The notes under the pieces were generated by a model. It was not told the DNA's origin. It searched no databases and saw nothing but the letters and a program-made list of their open reading frames with translations. This document shows positions 1-6,928 of a stretch of DNA of 13,572 bases, piece after piece. This DNA comes from JBGOTP01 sp041476545. Its GTDB lineage: Bacteria; Acidobacteriota; Vicinamibacteria; Vicinamibacterales; CAVVIG01. The stretch's first letter is position 1, and each line of letters begins with the position of its first letter. The stretch is taken from assembly GCA_041476545.1 (NCBI GenBank), contig JBGOTP010000113.1, forward strand, positions 1 through 13,572, written 5' to 3'. Made by a program: the position numbers and the translations under genes.

Positions 1-765
<765 letters not shown>

Positions 766-778
766 TGCGATCCTCTCA

Positions 779-799
779 CGGGCTCGAAGAGGCCCGAGC
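779..799 (-). repeat. Small inverted repeat in the glyA leader
   Basis: Bases 779-783 (CGGGC) pair with 792-796 (GCCCG), and GCTCG at 782-786 can alternatively pair with CGAGC at 795-799. The two pairings exclude each other. The element ends about 14 bases upstream of the glyA ATG on the minus strand, close to its Shine-Dalgarno. It could be a leader stem or part of a palindromic intergenic repeat. No riboswitch fold is recognised here. Confidence 0.35.
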
Positions 800-818
800 T
801 ACGTCGCGCAGTCGTCGA

Positions 819-847
819 CGCGCGAACTTTGCTACATTGTTCGCGCG
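819..847 (-). terminator. Perfect 9-bp hairpin just after rpiB
   Basis: CGCGCGAAC at 819-827 pairs perfectly with GTTCGCGCG at 839-847 around an 11-base loop. On the minus strand it begins only about five bases after the rpiB stop codon. There is no T-run after it, so it is a weak candidate for a classical terminator. It could equally be an mRNA 3'-end stabiliser or a partial attenuator between rpiB and glyA. Confidence 0.4.
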
Positions 848-852
848 CCCCC

Positions 853-1302
853 TCAGGGTTGCGGCGTGCGTTCTGCCGCTGCGATTTGATCGAGGCGACG
901 CTGGTGGCGTCCGCCATCGAATCCCGTGTTCAGCCAGAGCGCGACGATTTCATCGGCCAGTCCCACGCCAACCACGCGCGCGCCGATGGACAGGACGTTG
1001 GCGTCGTTGTGCTCGCGCGACAGACGCGCGGTGTACAGATCGTTGCAGAGCGCTGCGCGAATGCCCACGACCTTGTTTGCGGCAATCTGTTCGCCCTGCC
1101 CGCTGCCGCCTAACACGATCCCACGTTCGACGTGTCCGGCGGCCACGGCCCGGGCGACGGCGATGCAGATGGGCGGATAGTCGACGGATGCCTCGCTGTT
1201 GGTACCGTGATCGTCCACGCTGTGCCCCAGACGCTGCAGCGTGCCTTTGAGATGCTCTTTCAGCAGAAACCCGGCATGATCCGATCCGATCGCGATGCGC
1301 AC
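853..1302 (-). CDS. rpiB: Ribose-5-phosphate isomerase B (RpiB/LacAB family)
   Basis: RpiB interconverts ribose 5-phosphate and ribulose 5-phosphate in the pentose phosphate pathway. The 149-residue product has the family's typical length and opens with MRIAIGSDHAGFLLKEHL, the phosphate/sugar-binding start of the family. The central motif reads GIVLGGSGQGEQIAANK (residues 61-77), followed by the conserved SREHNDANVLSIGAR with the active-site-region His98. Where Escherichia coli RpiB has a catalytic cysteine, this protein has glycine; Glu71 aligns with the glutamate base described for Mycobacterium tuberculosis RpiB. The start is GTG at 1302, because the family N-terminus begins there. No Shine-Dalgarno precedes it, and a -10-like TACAAT lies nine bases upstream, so the mRNA may be leaderless. 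It is followed by glyA on the same strand. Confidence 0.94.
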   Translation of the reverse strand: MRIAIGSDHAGFLLKEHLKGTLQRLGHSVDDHGTNSEASVDYPPICIAVARAVAAGHVERGIVLGGSGQGEQIAANKVVGIRAALCNDLYTARLSREHNDANVLSIGARVVGVGLADEIVALWLNTGFDGGRHQRRLDQIAAAERTPQP

Positions 1303-1311
1303 AAGGGTGAG

Positions 1312-1322
1312 ATTGTACTATA
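1312..1322 (-). promoter_or_regulatory. Possible -10 element(s) of rpiB
   Basis: On the minus strand TATAGT (1322-1317) and TACAAT (1317-1312) sit directly before the rpiB GTG. From TACAAT a transcript would begin within a few bases of the start codon, fitting the lack of a Shine-Dalgarno. No convincing -35 box is visible; that position is occupied by the inverted repeat. Confidence 0.35.
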
Positions 1323-1381
1323 GCTGAGAGCCGAGAGCTGAGAGCCGACGGCCGATAGCTCTCAGCCATCAGCTCTCAGCT
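1322..1381. repeat. Large imperfect inverted repeat (24-bp arms) in the divergent promoter region
   Basis: The left arm (1322-1345) and right arm (1358-1381) are reverse complements at 21 of 24 positions around a 12-base centre. Each arm is itself built from two copies of a short unit close to GCTGAGAGC. Diverged copies of the same unit continue to about 1440 (ATAGCTGACGGCTGACAG at 1421-1438). The whole block separates divergently transcribed rpiB and the rRNA methyltransferase gene, so it is not a shared terminator. It looks like an intergenic repetitive element or a cruciform-forming site rather than a classical operator. Confidence 0.8.
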
Positions 1382-1449
1382 TTCAGCGACGCGATAGACT
1401 CACACACGCCAGAGCCGTTGATAGCTGACGGCTGACAGTCGAGAGCTTC

Positions 1450-2607
1450 ATGATTCCCAGTCTCACCATTGCCGCGCGCGGGGAAGACCGGCTGCGAAGC
1501 GGACATCCGTGGATCTATCGCAGCGACGTGATCGAGGTGCAGGCAGAGGCCGGCGATCGCGTGCTCGTCCGCGATCCGCGAGGTCACACACTCGGTCATG
1601 CCTTCTTCAGCGACCGGTCGCAGATCGCCATCCGCATGCTCACGTACGGCGACCGGCCGGCTGACGACCTGCTCGTGCGGACACGCATCGAGGCGGCCCT
1701 TGCGTTCCGCGAGTCGCTGGCCATCGAGGGTTCGGCATTTCGCCTGATTCACGGCGAGGCCGACCTGCTGCCGTCCATCATCGTCGATCGCTATGGCGAC
1801 TACCTGGTCCTGCAAACGCTCTCGCAGGGCGCCGATCGTCTCCTGCCCCTGCTCGTGTCGACACTGATGGAGCTCCGGCGCCCACTCGGCATCCTGGCGC
1901 GTAACGATTCGCGGACGCGCGTGCTCGAAGGACTGGAGCAGCGGGTCGATCTGCTTGCCGGCGAGGTGCCTGAACTGGTGACGGTCACCGAGAATGGGCT
2001 GACCTACGAAGTCGATCTCCGGCGCGGCCAGAAGACCGGGCTCTTTCTCGATCAGCGCGAGAACCGGGAGGCGGCCGCGCTGTATGCCAGGGGCCGGCTG
2101 CTCGATTGTTTCAGTTACCACGGCGGCTTCGCGTTGAGGCTGGCAAAGCAGTGTCGGGAAACCATCGCCTTCGACATTTCAGAAGACGCCGTCGCGCGCA
2201 TCAGGACAAATGCGGAACGGAATGGCCGGTCGATCGACGCCCGGGTCGGCAACGTCTTCGATGAACTGCGAGGGCTCGATCGTCTCGGCGAGCGTTTCGA
2301 TACGATCGTCCTGGATCCGCCGGCGTTCGCCAAGAGCAAGAGCGCGATCGAGAAGGCGACCGCCGGCTACAAGGAGATCAACCTCCGCGCGCTGAAGCTC
2401 CTCAATCACGAAGGGACGCTCATCACGTGCAGTTGTTCGTACAACATCGGCGAAGCGGCATTTGCCGAGATCGTGTACGAAGCAGCCATCGATGCGCAGG
2501 CGCAGGTGACGGTCGTCGAGAAGCGGATGCAGGGCCGCGATCATCCGGTGCTGCTGGGCGTGCCGGAGACGTACTACCTGAAATGCTTCATTCTGAGAAA
2601 ACTGTGA
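1450..2607 (+). CDS. rlmI: Class I SAM-dependent rRNA methyltransferase with PUA domain, RlmI family (23S rRNA m5C1962 type)
   Basis: RlmI-family enzymes methylate C5 of a cytosine in 23S rRNA using S-adenosylmethionine. The 385-residue protein has the expected two parts. Residues 1-75 are a PUA-like RNA-binding domain starting IAARGEDRLRSGHPWIYRSDV. Then comes a Rossmann methyltransferase with KTGLFLDQRENR (196-206), the SAM-binding LLDCFSYHGGFAL (217-229), the acidic end of strand 2 FDIS (241-244), and LDPPAFAKSK (288-297). The C-terminal CSCS at 327-330 supplies the cysteine used by m5C enzymes. Length and motif order match RlmI. The ATG has only a weak GAG upstream. The end overlaps the longest possible reading frame of the following glycosylase gene. 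The exact rRNA target is inferred from the family; a paralogous target is possible. Confidence 0.88.
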   Translation: MIPSLTIAARGEDRLRSGHPWIYRSDVIEVQAEAGDRVLVRDPRGHTLGHAFFSDRSQIAIRMLTYGDRPADDLLVRTRIEAALAFRESLAIEGSAFRLIHGEADLLPSIIVDRYGDYLVLQTLSQGADRLLPLLVSTLMELRRPLGILARNDSRTRVLEGLEQRVDLLAGEVPELVTVTENGLTYEVDLRRGQKTGLFLDQRENREAAALYARGRLLDCFSYHGGFALRLAKQCRETIAFDISEDAVARIRTNAERNGRSIDARVGNVFDELRGLDRLGERFDTIVLDPPAFAKSKSAIEKATAGYKEINLRALKLLNHEGTLITCSCSYNIGEAAFAEIVYEAAIDAQAQVTVVEKRMQGRDHPVLLGVPETYYLKCFILRKL

Positions 2608-3473
2608 AGACAAGAGCCACTCGTAGCGCAGGGCTTCAGCCCTGCCCTGGAGTTGCAGCGTCCGGCTTCCCGCCTGTGCTTCGCTCTGGCGGGGCTCGCC
2701 GAAGCGCAACGCGCGAAGGCGGCAGCCGGACTTCACCAATCGAAGCTGTCCGGCGTGCCAAACGCGATCTCGCGCGACTCGCGCGGCCGGCCGGGCCGTT
2801 CGATGCGCGCCGCTATTTCCGGACCGATCCCGATGTCGATCTCGGCTTCTACAACATCGGCGCGAGCCGCGTGCGCGCGTTGGCGAAAGACATCGTCCGC
2901 AGTCATCCCGGGTGGGGCGTGAACGACGTGATGGCATTTGCCGAGCGACTGATGCCGGATTGGCATCTGGAAGTCAAAGCCGTTGGCGTGGAAGCCGTCT
3001 CGCGTTACCGGAAGGCGTTCCACCCACGACTCCTACCCGCCTGGAAGCGCTGGCTCGCGCGCGGGTATTCGGCGAACTGGGCGACGACCGACTCGATCTG
3101 TGGTTCACTCATCGGTCCGCTGCTCGTGGCGTACCCCAGGCTCGCGCCACAGGTTGTGCGCTGGTCGCGCGATCGCAACATGTGGGTGAGGCGCGCGTCG
3201 GCAGTGAGCCTCATCGCGTTGGCCCGGAAGGGCGATGCGCTCGATGCTGCGTATGAGGTCGCGCGAATTCTTCATCCCGATCCCGCTGATCTCATTCACA
3301 AGGCGGTTGGCTGGATGCTGCGCGAAGCCGGCAAGGCCGACGCCGCGAGACTCGAGCATTATCTTCGAGCGAATGGTCCGAGGATGCCGAGGACAACGGT
3401 CCGCTACGCAATCGAACGTTTTCCTCCCGCACGACGACGCGAGCTCCTGCACTTGACGAAACGTGAAGCGTAA
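2583..3473 (+). CDS. alkD: AlkD-like DNA alkylation repair glycosylase (HEAT-like repeats); true start uncertain
   Basis: AlkD proteins remove N3- and N7-alkylated purines from DNA using a solenoid of HEAT-like helices. The conserved part starts about base 2742 (EAVRRAKRDLARLA) and runs to the stop. Counting from the ATG at 2583 (296 residues), Trp166, Asp170, Arg203/204 and Trp244 match the Bacillus cereus AlkD residues Trp109, Asp113, Arg148 and Trp187 in spacing; NWATTDSICG and VGWMLREAGK are clear. The start is a problem: between rlmI and the conserved region lies a palindromic repeat, and the only in-frame starts are ATG 2583, inside the rlmI end, and GTG 2676, inside the repeat. The extra ~53 residues are low in family character. 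Either the gene is translated from the rlmI overlap, or the repeat displaced its native start. The catalytic part looks intact. Confidence 0.85.
   Translation: MLHSEKTVKTRATRSAGLQPCPGVAASGFPPVLRSGGARRSATREGGSRTSPIEAVRRAKRDLARLARPAGPFDARRYFRTDPDVDLGFYNIGASRVRALAKDIVRSHPGWGVNDVMAFAERLMPDWHLEVKAVGVEAVSRYRKAFHPRLLPAWKRWLARGYSANWATTDSICGSLIGPLLVAYPRLAPQVVRWSRDRNMWVRRASAVSLIALARKGDALDAAYEVARILHPDPADLIHKAVGWMLREAGKADAARLEHYLRANGPRMPRTTVRYAIERFPPARRRELLHLTKREA
2628..2731. repeat. Palindromic intergenic repeat (two nested hairpin units) at the alkD 5' end
   Basis: Unit one is a perfect hairpin, GCAGGGC (2628-2634), loop TTCA, GCCCTGC (2639-2645). Unit two is delimited by GTCCGGCT (2660-2667) and AGCCGGAC (2724-2731), with flanking CCGCC/GGCGG continuing the stem and inner arms (GCTTCGC, GGCG/CGCC, GCGAAG) able to form a branched structure. 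The element is open in the alkD frame. It resembles REP/MITE-like intergenic elements, which need not encode protein. Confidence 0.7.
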
Positions 3474-3486
3474 GGACCAGGCAGCG

Positions 3487-3537
3487 CGCGCGGCAGTGGT
3501 ATGCCGCGCGTTCGACAAGGCCATGGCCGCGGCCTTG
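3487..3537 (+). terminator. Two consecutive GC-rich hairpins after alkD
   Basis: CGCGCGGCA (3487-3495) pairs perfectly with TGCCGCGCG (3502-3510) over a six-base loop, and CAAGGCC (3516-3522) pairs with GGCCTTG (3531-3537) over eight bases. They begin 13 bases after the alkD stop. No T-tract follows, so termination is plausible from position rather than proven. Confidence 0.5.
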
Positions 3538-3589
3538 CTTCGCGTCAGGTGTCGCTTTCCTCACTCGTGTACGTTGCAAGGGAGGACGC

Positions 3590-4105
3590 ATGAATCGCAG
3601 AATACTGACGAGTCTCGTCGCTGTCTGCGCCTGCACTTCGGTCATCGCGGCACAGGCACCCACACAACCGGCGTCGGGACCAGCGCCGGCGGCAACCCAG
3701 CCCCAAACATCCGATCAGCGCGCGCCCAAACCCGCCACCATCACCCTGGAGGGCTGCATCCAACGGATAGCGCTGGCTCCAAGCGCCGTGGCAGGAGCGA
3801 CGGGCACCTCGGGCTCGCCCGCGAGCGCCTTCATTCTTGCCGACGCCGTGAAGCCCGCGGCCGTCCTGGGCGCCACCGGCCGGTTACCCATGATCGCGCC
3901 GACCTACCGTCTCGACGCCGAGAACAGCAAGCTGAGTCCGCACGTGGGACACAAAGTGGAGGTTGTCGGCACCGTGGACGAATTGGCTGGCACGGCGGCC
4001 GGCTCGGTCGATCAGTCGACGACGGGGAGCGCCGCCAGCGCGCCGAAACTCAAGGTGCAGAGCGTGCGGATGATTGCGTCGATCTGCGCGCCGTCGATTC
4101 TGTGA
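3590..4105 (+). CDS. Small secreted protein of unknown function (signal peptide plus a possible small beta domain)
   Basis: The 171-residue product starts at an ATG with GGGAGG ideally placed upstream. Residues 1-22 form a classical signal peptide ending in VIAAQA, so export across the inner membrane is likely. A Pro/Ala/Gln/Thr-rich linker covers about 23-50. The folded part is TITLEGCIQR (50-59), FILADAV (81-87), TYRLDAENSKLSPHVG (105-120), HKVEVVGTVDE (121-131) and PKLKVQSVRMIASIC (152-166). This pattern, a beta-strand with GC, a YRL segment, then a HVGHKVEV..G strand and a final strand, recalls OB-like periplasmic proteins frequent in Acidobacteriota; that is recognition by pattern, not by a search. 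Cys56 and Cys166 could pair. A lipobox is not convincing (CAC at 13-15). Function is unknown. Confidence 0.8.
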   Translation: MNRRILTSLVAVCACTSVIAAQAPTQPASGPAPAATQPQTSDQRAPKPATITLEGCIQRIALAPSAVAGATGTSGSPASAFILADAVKPAAVLGATGRLPMIAPTYRLDAENSKLSPHVGHKVEVVGTVDELAGTAAGSVDQSTTGSAASAPKLKVQSVRMIASICAPSIL

Positions 4106-4160
4106 AGACGCGGGAACCCTGGCTCACGGGAACTTCGCATCAGCTCTTCACCCGAGAACT

Positions 4161-4223
4161 CCAAGCGTGAAGCCCAAGCGTGAAGCAGGATGAGGCCCTC
4201 GGAAAACGCTGAGCTCGGAAAAC
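4161..4223. repeat. Two short tandem direct repeats in the 4106-4467 gap
   Basis: CCAAGCGTGAAGC occurs twice back to back (4161-4173 and 4174-4186), a perfect 13-bp tandem duplication. CTCGGAAAAC follows at 4198-4207 and 4214-4223, period 16. The 360-base gap around them has no credible gene on either strand: its open frames are short, lack ribosome binding sites and have no recognisable motifs. Apart from these repeats and a hairpin at 4394-4426, nothing else is seen in it. Confidence 0.75.
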
Positions 4224-4393
4224 ATTCGACGGACGGGGCGGACTCTTCGAAGATGGCAGGCGCAGTAATCCGCGTCAATGAGAGTTCACATACGACGTGA
4301 TTTACGACAGCTCAACAGAATGGATGGACCGCCGGCCGCGTGCGAAATCGGTCGCAACTTCTGGTCCACCGGGGCCTCGGGCATGAAGCGGTC

Positions 4394-4426
4394 GCGACGG
4401 CCGGCTCCGGGAAGCCCGGCCGTTGC
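4394..4426 (-). terminator. Hairpin downstream of the CBS gene
   Basis: ACGGCCGG (4397-4404) pairs perfectly with CCGGCCGT (4416-4423), extended by G-T, C-G and G-C pairs to 4394/4426. It lies about 40 bases past the stop of the minus-strand CBS gene, the right place for its terminator, but lacks a T-run. Confidence 0.45.
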
Positions 4427-4467
4427 CTCGAAAACTCCAAAATCCAGCAAGCCGCACGACGAGGACC

Positions 4468-4908
4468 TTAGGCGTTCGCACGGGGCCGCGAGACCTCCGC
4501 GAGAAACGCGGCGGTCCGACTCGCGGGTACATGCCATGCCAAATCCGCCTGCGACACGATGCCCTGGCATCCGTTGGGTCCGTCAACGACCGGAATCCGC
4601 CTGATCTGCTTCAACTCCATCAGGCCCAGGCACTCCGCGAGGCTCGCATCCGGCGTGATGGTGACGACTGGCGCCGACATGCAGTCCTTCGCGCTGAGAG
4701 TGAGCGGGTTCTTGCCGAGGGCAACGGTTCGGCAGGTGATATCGCGGTCTGTCACGATACCGACGACCCTCAGAGTCACCAGATCGTCCACGATCGGAAG
4801 CTCGCCGCAATCGTGGTCGCACATCAACTGCGCGACGTCGCGCAAGGGCGTGTCGGGCGTGCAGCAGACGGGCTCTGTGGACATGATGTCCTTGACCTTC
4901 ATCCTCAT
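4468..4908 (-). CDS. Two-CBS-domain protein (adenine-nucleotide-sensing regulatory module)
   Basis: The 146-residue protein is essentially a Bateman module: CBS1 about residues 7-62 (VKDIMSTEPVCCTPDTPLRDVAQLM ... GIVTDRDI) and CBS2 about 75-130 (DCMSAPVVTITPDASLAECLGLM ... GIVSQADL). GIVTDRDI and GIVSQADL are typical ligand-loop sequences; stand-alone CBS pairs usually bind adenosine nucleotides or S-adenosyl ligands and regulate partners. Translation from 4908 is preferred over a longer in-frame ATG at 4971 because GGAGGAG lies five bases upstream of 4908 and the family starts with MKVKDIM. There is no fused enzyme, channel or DNA-binding domain, so the partner is unknown. It is divergent from the metallophosphoesterase gene across about 190 bases, and a hairpin follows its stop. 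Confidence 0.9.
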   Translation of the reverse strand: MRMKVKDIMSTEPVCCTPDTPLRDVAQLMCDHDCGELPIVDDLVTLRVVGIVTDRDITCRTVALGKNPLTLSAKDCMSAPVVTITPDASLAECLGLMELKQIRRIPVVDGPNGCQGIVSQADLAWHVPASRTAAFLAEVSRPRANA

Positions 4909-5099
4909 CGTCTCCTCCGTTTTCGCGTGTAGCGAGGTTGCCGACAGACTCGAACCTGTAGACGCTGGCAAGTACTACGCCATGGGCAATAGTCCCTTCG
5001 GTCGGTCGCGACGCTGAGGTTGCTGTCCGTCGTCATGATCCCGGCTGCACGGCCGGGGTTAGGTTGCAGTTGGCGCAACTCTTGAACCCATTCGTGGTG

Positions 5100-5876
5100 A
5101 TGCCAGATAGCGTTCGCATTGCCGCGGCCGGCGACTTGCATTGCACCAAAGGGTCGCAAGGGGCACTGCAATCGTTCTTCGCGCACATCACGGAGGCGGC
5201 GGATCTGCTGCTGCTGGCCGGCGATTTGACCAATCTGGGACTGCCCGAAGAAGCGCACGTGCTGGCGCGCGAACTGGCCGCGTTGCGACTGCCCATTGCA
5301 GCGGTCCTGGGCAATCACGATTTCGAATCCGACAAGAGTCACGAGATCCGGGCCATTCTGCTGGACGCGGGAGTCACGGTGCTCGACGGCGAAGCGTGCG
5401 AACTGCACGGGATCGGAATCGCCGGCGTCAAGGGATTCTGTGGCGGCTTCGGAGCGCGGGCGCTCGCCCCCTTGGGAGAAACCATCATCAAGCAGTTCGT
5501 TCGTGAGGCCGTCGATGAGGCCCTCAGGCTCGAAGGGGCGCTCGCCCGCCTGCGAACCGAGCATCGAGTCGTCCTGCTCCACTACGCGCCGATTCGCCAG
5601 ACCGTTGAGGGCGAGCCGCTGGAGATTCACGCCTTTCTCGGATCGAGCCGGCTCGAGGAGCCGCTCAGCCGCTATCCCGTTTCATTCATCCTCCATGGTC
5701 ACGCGCATGGCGGACGATTGGAAGGAACCACGACGACAGGCGTGCCTGTCTACAACGTGTCCTTGTCTCTGCTCAGCCGTGCATTCCCACAACGGCCACC
5801 ATTCAGGATTTTCGAAGTACGGCAAGGCAGCCCGGTGGTGGCCGTGCGGCCCGTGCGCGATGAGGTACGCGCATGA
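5100..5876 (+). CDS. Calcineurin-like metallophosphoesterase
   Basis: This is a dimetal phosphoesterase of the calcineurin superfamily, 258 residues from ATG 5100. All family metal-binding blocks are in order: GDLH (Asp12, His14), LLLAGDLTNLG (Asp42), GNHDFE (Asn72, His73, Asp74), VVLLHYAP (His161) and ILHGHAHGG (His201, His203). The short DxH and long spacing resemble small Icc/YfcE-like or predicted phosphohydrolase members; the natural substrate (phosphodiester, nucleotide or phosphoprotein) cannot be read from sequence. No signal peptide is present, so it should be cytoplasmic. A TTG at 5064 would add 12 residues, but the protein core starts at VRIAAAGDLH. Its stop overlaps the next start as ATGA, so it is translationally coupled to the nucleotidyltransferase behind it. 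Confidence 0.92.
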   Translation: MPDSVRIAAAGDLHCTKGSQGALQSFFAHITEAADLLLLAGDLTNLGLPEEAHVLARELAALRLPIAAVLGNHDFESDKSHEIRAILLDAGVTVLDGEACELHGIGIAGVKGFCGGFGARALAPLGETIIKQFVREAVDEALRLEGALARLRTEHRVVLLHYAPIRQTVEGEPLEIHAFLGSSRLEEPLSRYPVSFILHGHAHGGRLEGTTTTGVPVYNVSLSLLSRAFPQRPPFRIFEVRQGSPVVAVRPVRDEVRA

Positions 5877-6706
5877 TGCCACGAACTCGCGCGGTGTCGA
5901 ACGAAGCGCGGCGATCTCCCGAGCCTGACGGGACTGTGGTATCGGACTTCTACCGCGATGTGCTGCGACGCATGACCCTGGCTGGATGCGAGTTTCTGGT
6001 GGGCGGCGGGTTCGCCTACGCGCACTACTCGGGCGTCGAGCGCTACAAGCGGGATCTGGATCTTTTCGTGCGGCCCGGCGACGTCCGCCCGGTGCTCGCG
6101 TTGCTCGACGCCGCGGGGTACGACACCGAGCTGTCCTTTCCGCATTGGCTGGCCAAGATCCGGCAGGGTGAACACGTCATTGATGTGATCTTCAGTTCCG
6201 GCAATGGTATGACGCGCGTCGACGATCTGTGGTTCCGCCACAGCGTGGCTGCCCGGATGGGCGACATCTCTATCCGGTTGTGTCCGCCGGAGGAAATAAT
6301 CTGGTCCAAGGCCTTCGTCCAGGAGCGGGAGAGATTTGATGGCGGCGATGTCCTCCACCTCGTTCGAGCACTCGGACCGACCCTCGACTGGATACGGCTT
6401 CTGCGGCGATTCGACGCGCATTGGCGAGTCCTGTTCGGTTGCGTCGTGCTCTTCGGGTATGTCTATCCGGCCGACGTGGACAAGGTGCCGCGCTGGGTGA
6501 TCGAAGAATTGACGCGGCGCTTCAACACCGAGCGCACCGTTCCCGCGGCGCGCGTCTGCCAGGGCACGCTGCTGTCACGCGCTCAGTACCAATGGGACAT
6601 CTCCCGGCTCGGGTACATCGATGCGCGCGTGGCGCCGGTCGGCGCCATGACGCGCGCGCAGATCGCCATCTGGGACGCCGGCATCGACAACGACGACCGG
6701 CCGTAG
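5873..6706 (+). CDS. Nucleotidyltransferase-fold protein (predicted), coupled to a metallophosphoesterase
   Basis: The 277-residue product shows the polymerase-beta-type nucleotidyltransferase signature: VGGGFAYAHYSGVERYKRDLDL (43-64) gives the GG motif and Asp61-x-Asp63, and a third carboxylate is likely Asp105 in HVIDVIF. CPPEEIIWSKAFVQERERFDGGDVLHL (137-163) matches the helical segment seen in DUF-type and AbiEii-like nucleotidyltransferases (P-E-x2-xxK and the following R-x-D-xxD/H pattern). The remaining ~110 residues are unassigned. Such folds transfer NMP to protein, RNA or small molecules; the target here is unknown. The ATG at 5873 overlaps the metallophosphoesterase stop by four bases, so stoichiometric co-production is expected. 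The first 20 residues look unstructured, and a second ATG lies directly after the first. Confidence 0.8.
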   Translation: MMPRTRAVSNEARRSPEPDGTVVSDFYRDVLRRMTLAGCEFLVGGGFAYAHYSGVERYKRDLDLFVRPGDVRPVLALLDAAGYDTELSFPHWLAKIRQGEHVIDVIFSSGNGMTRVDDLWFRHSVAARMGDISIRLCPPEEIIWSKAFVQERERFDGGDVLHLVRALGPTLDWIRLLRRFDAHWRVLFGCVVLFGYVYPADVDKVPRWVIEELTRRFNTERTVPAARVCQGTLLSRAQYQWDISRLGYIDARVAPVGAMTRAQIAIWDAGIDNDDRP

Positions 6707-6892
6707 GGCGTAGCCGCCTCGTGCAATCTTTCAGGCCCCGACAATCTCGCCATCCGGCGTCGCGATGGGCGAGGCCGTCAACGACACAATGCCTCTGCAT
6801 TACGCCTGCAAAGCACGTGCTGAGTGTCAACGAGCGTCCGGGAGTCGCGTCGCGATCCGATCGGGGTACGCCGCTTGCAATTCTCCGAGGCT

Positions 6893-6908
6893 GGCGCGAT
6901 ATCGCGCC
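6893..6908. promoter_or_regulatory. Perfect 16-bp palindrome before the beta-barrel gene
   Basis: GGCGCGATATCGCGCC reads identically on both strands. It ends a few bases before the AAAGGAG ribosome binding site (about 6915-6921) of the outer-membrane gene at 6929. It could be an operator near the transcription start, or an RNA stem next to the ribosome site. The 220-base gap 6707-6928 shows nothing else gene-like. Confidence 0.55.
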
Positions 6909-6928
6909 CCTCAGAAAGGAGCTGAACC

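Noticed and set aside
766..852. Glycine riboswitch before glyA
   Set aside because: The gap is only 87 bases and contains simple hairpins with no tandem glycine-aptamer pattern.
1322..1440. CRISPR array
   Set aside because: Units are short, degenerate, inverted and without unique spacers of constant length.
1369..2121. 250-residue minus-strand frame
   Set aside because: It is the shadow of the RlmI-type gene, whose motifs read on the plus strand.
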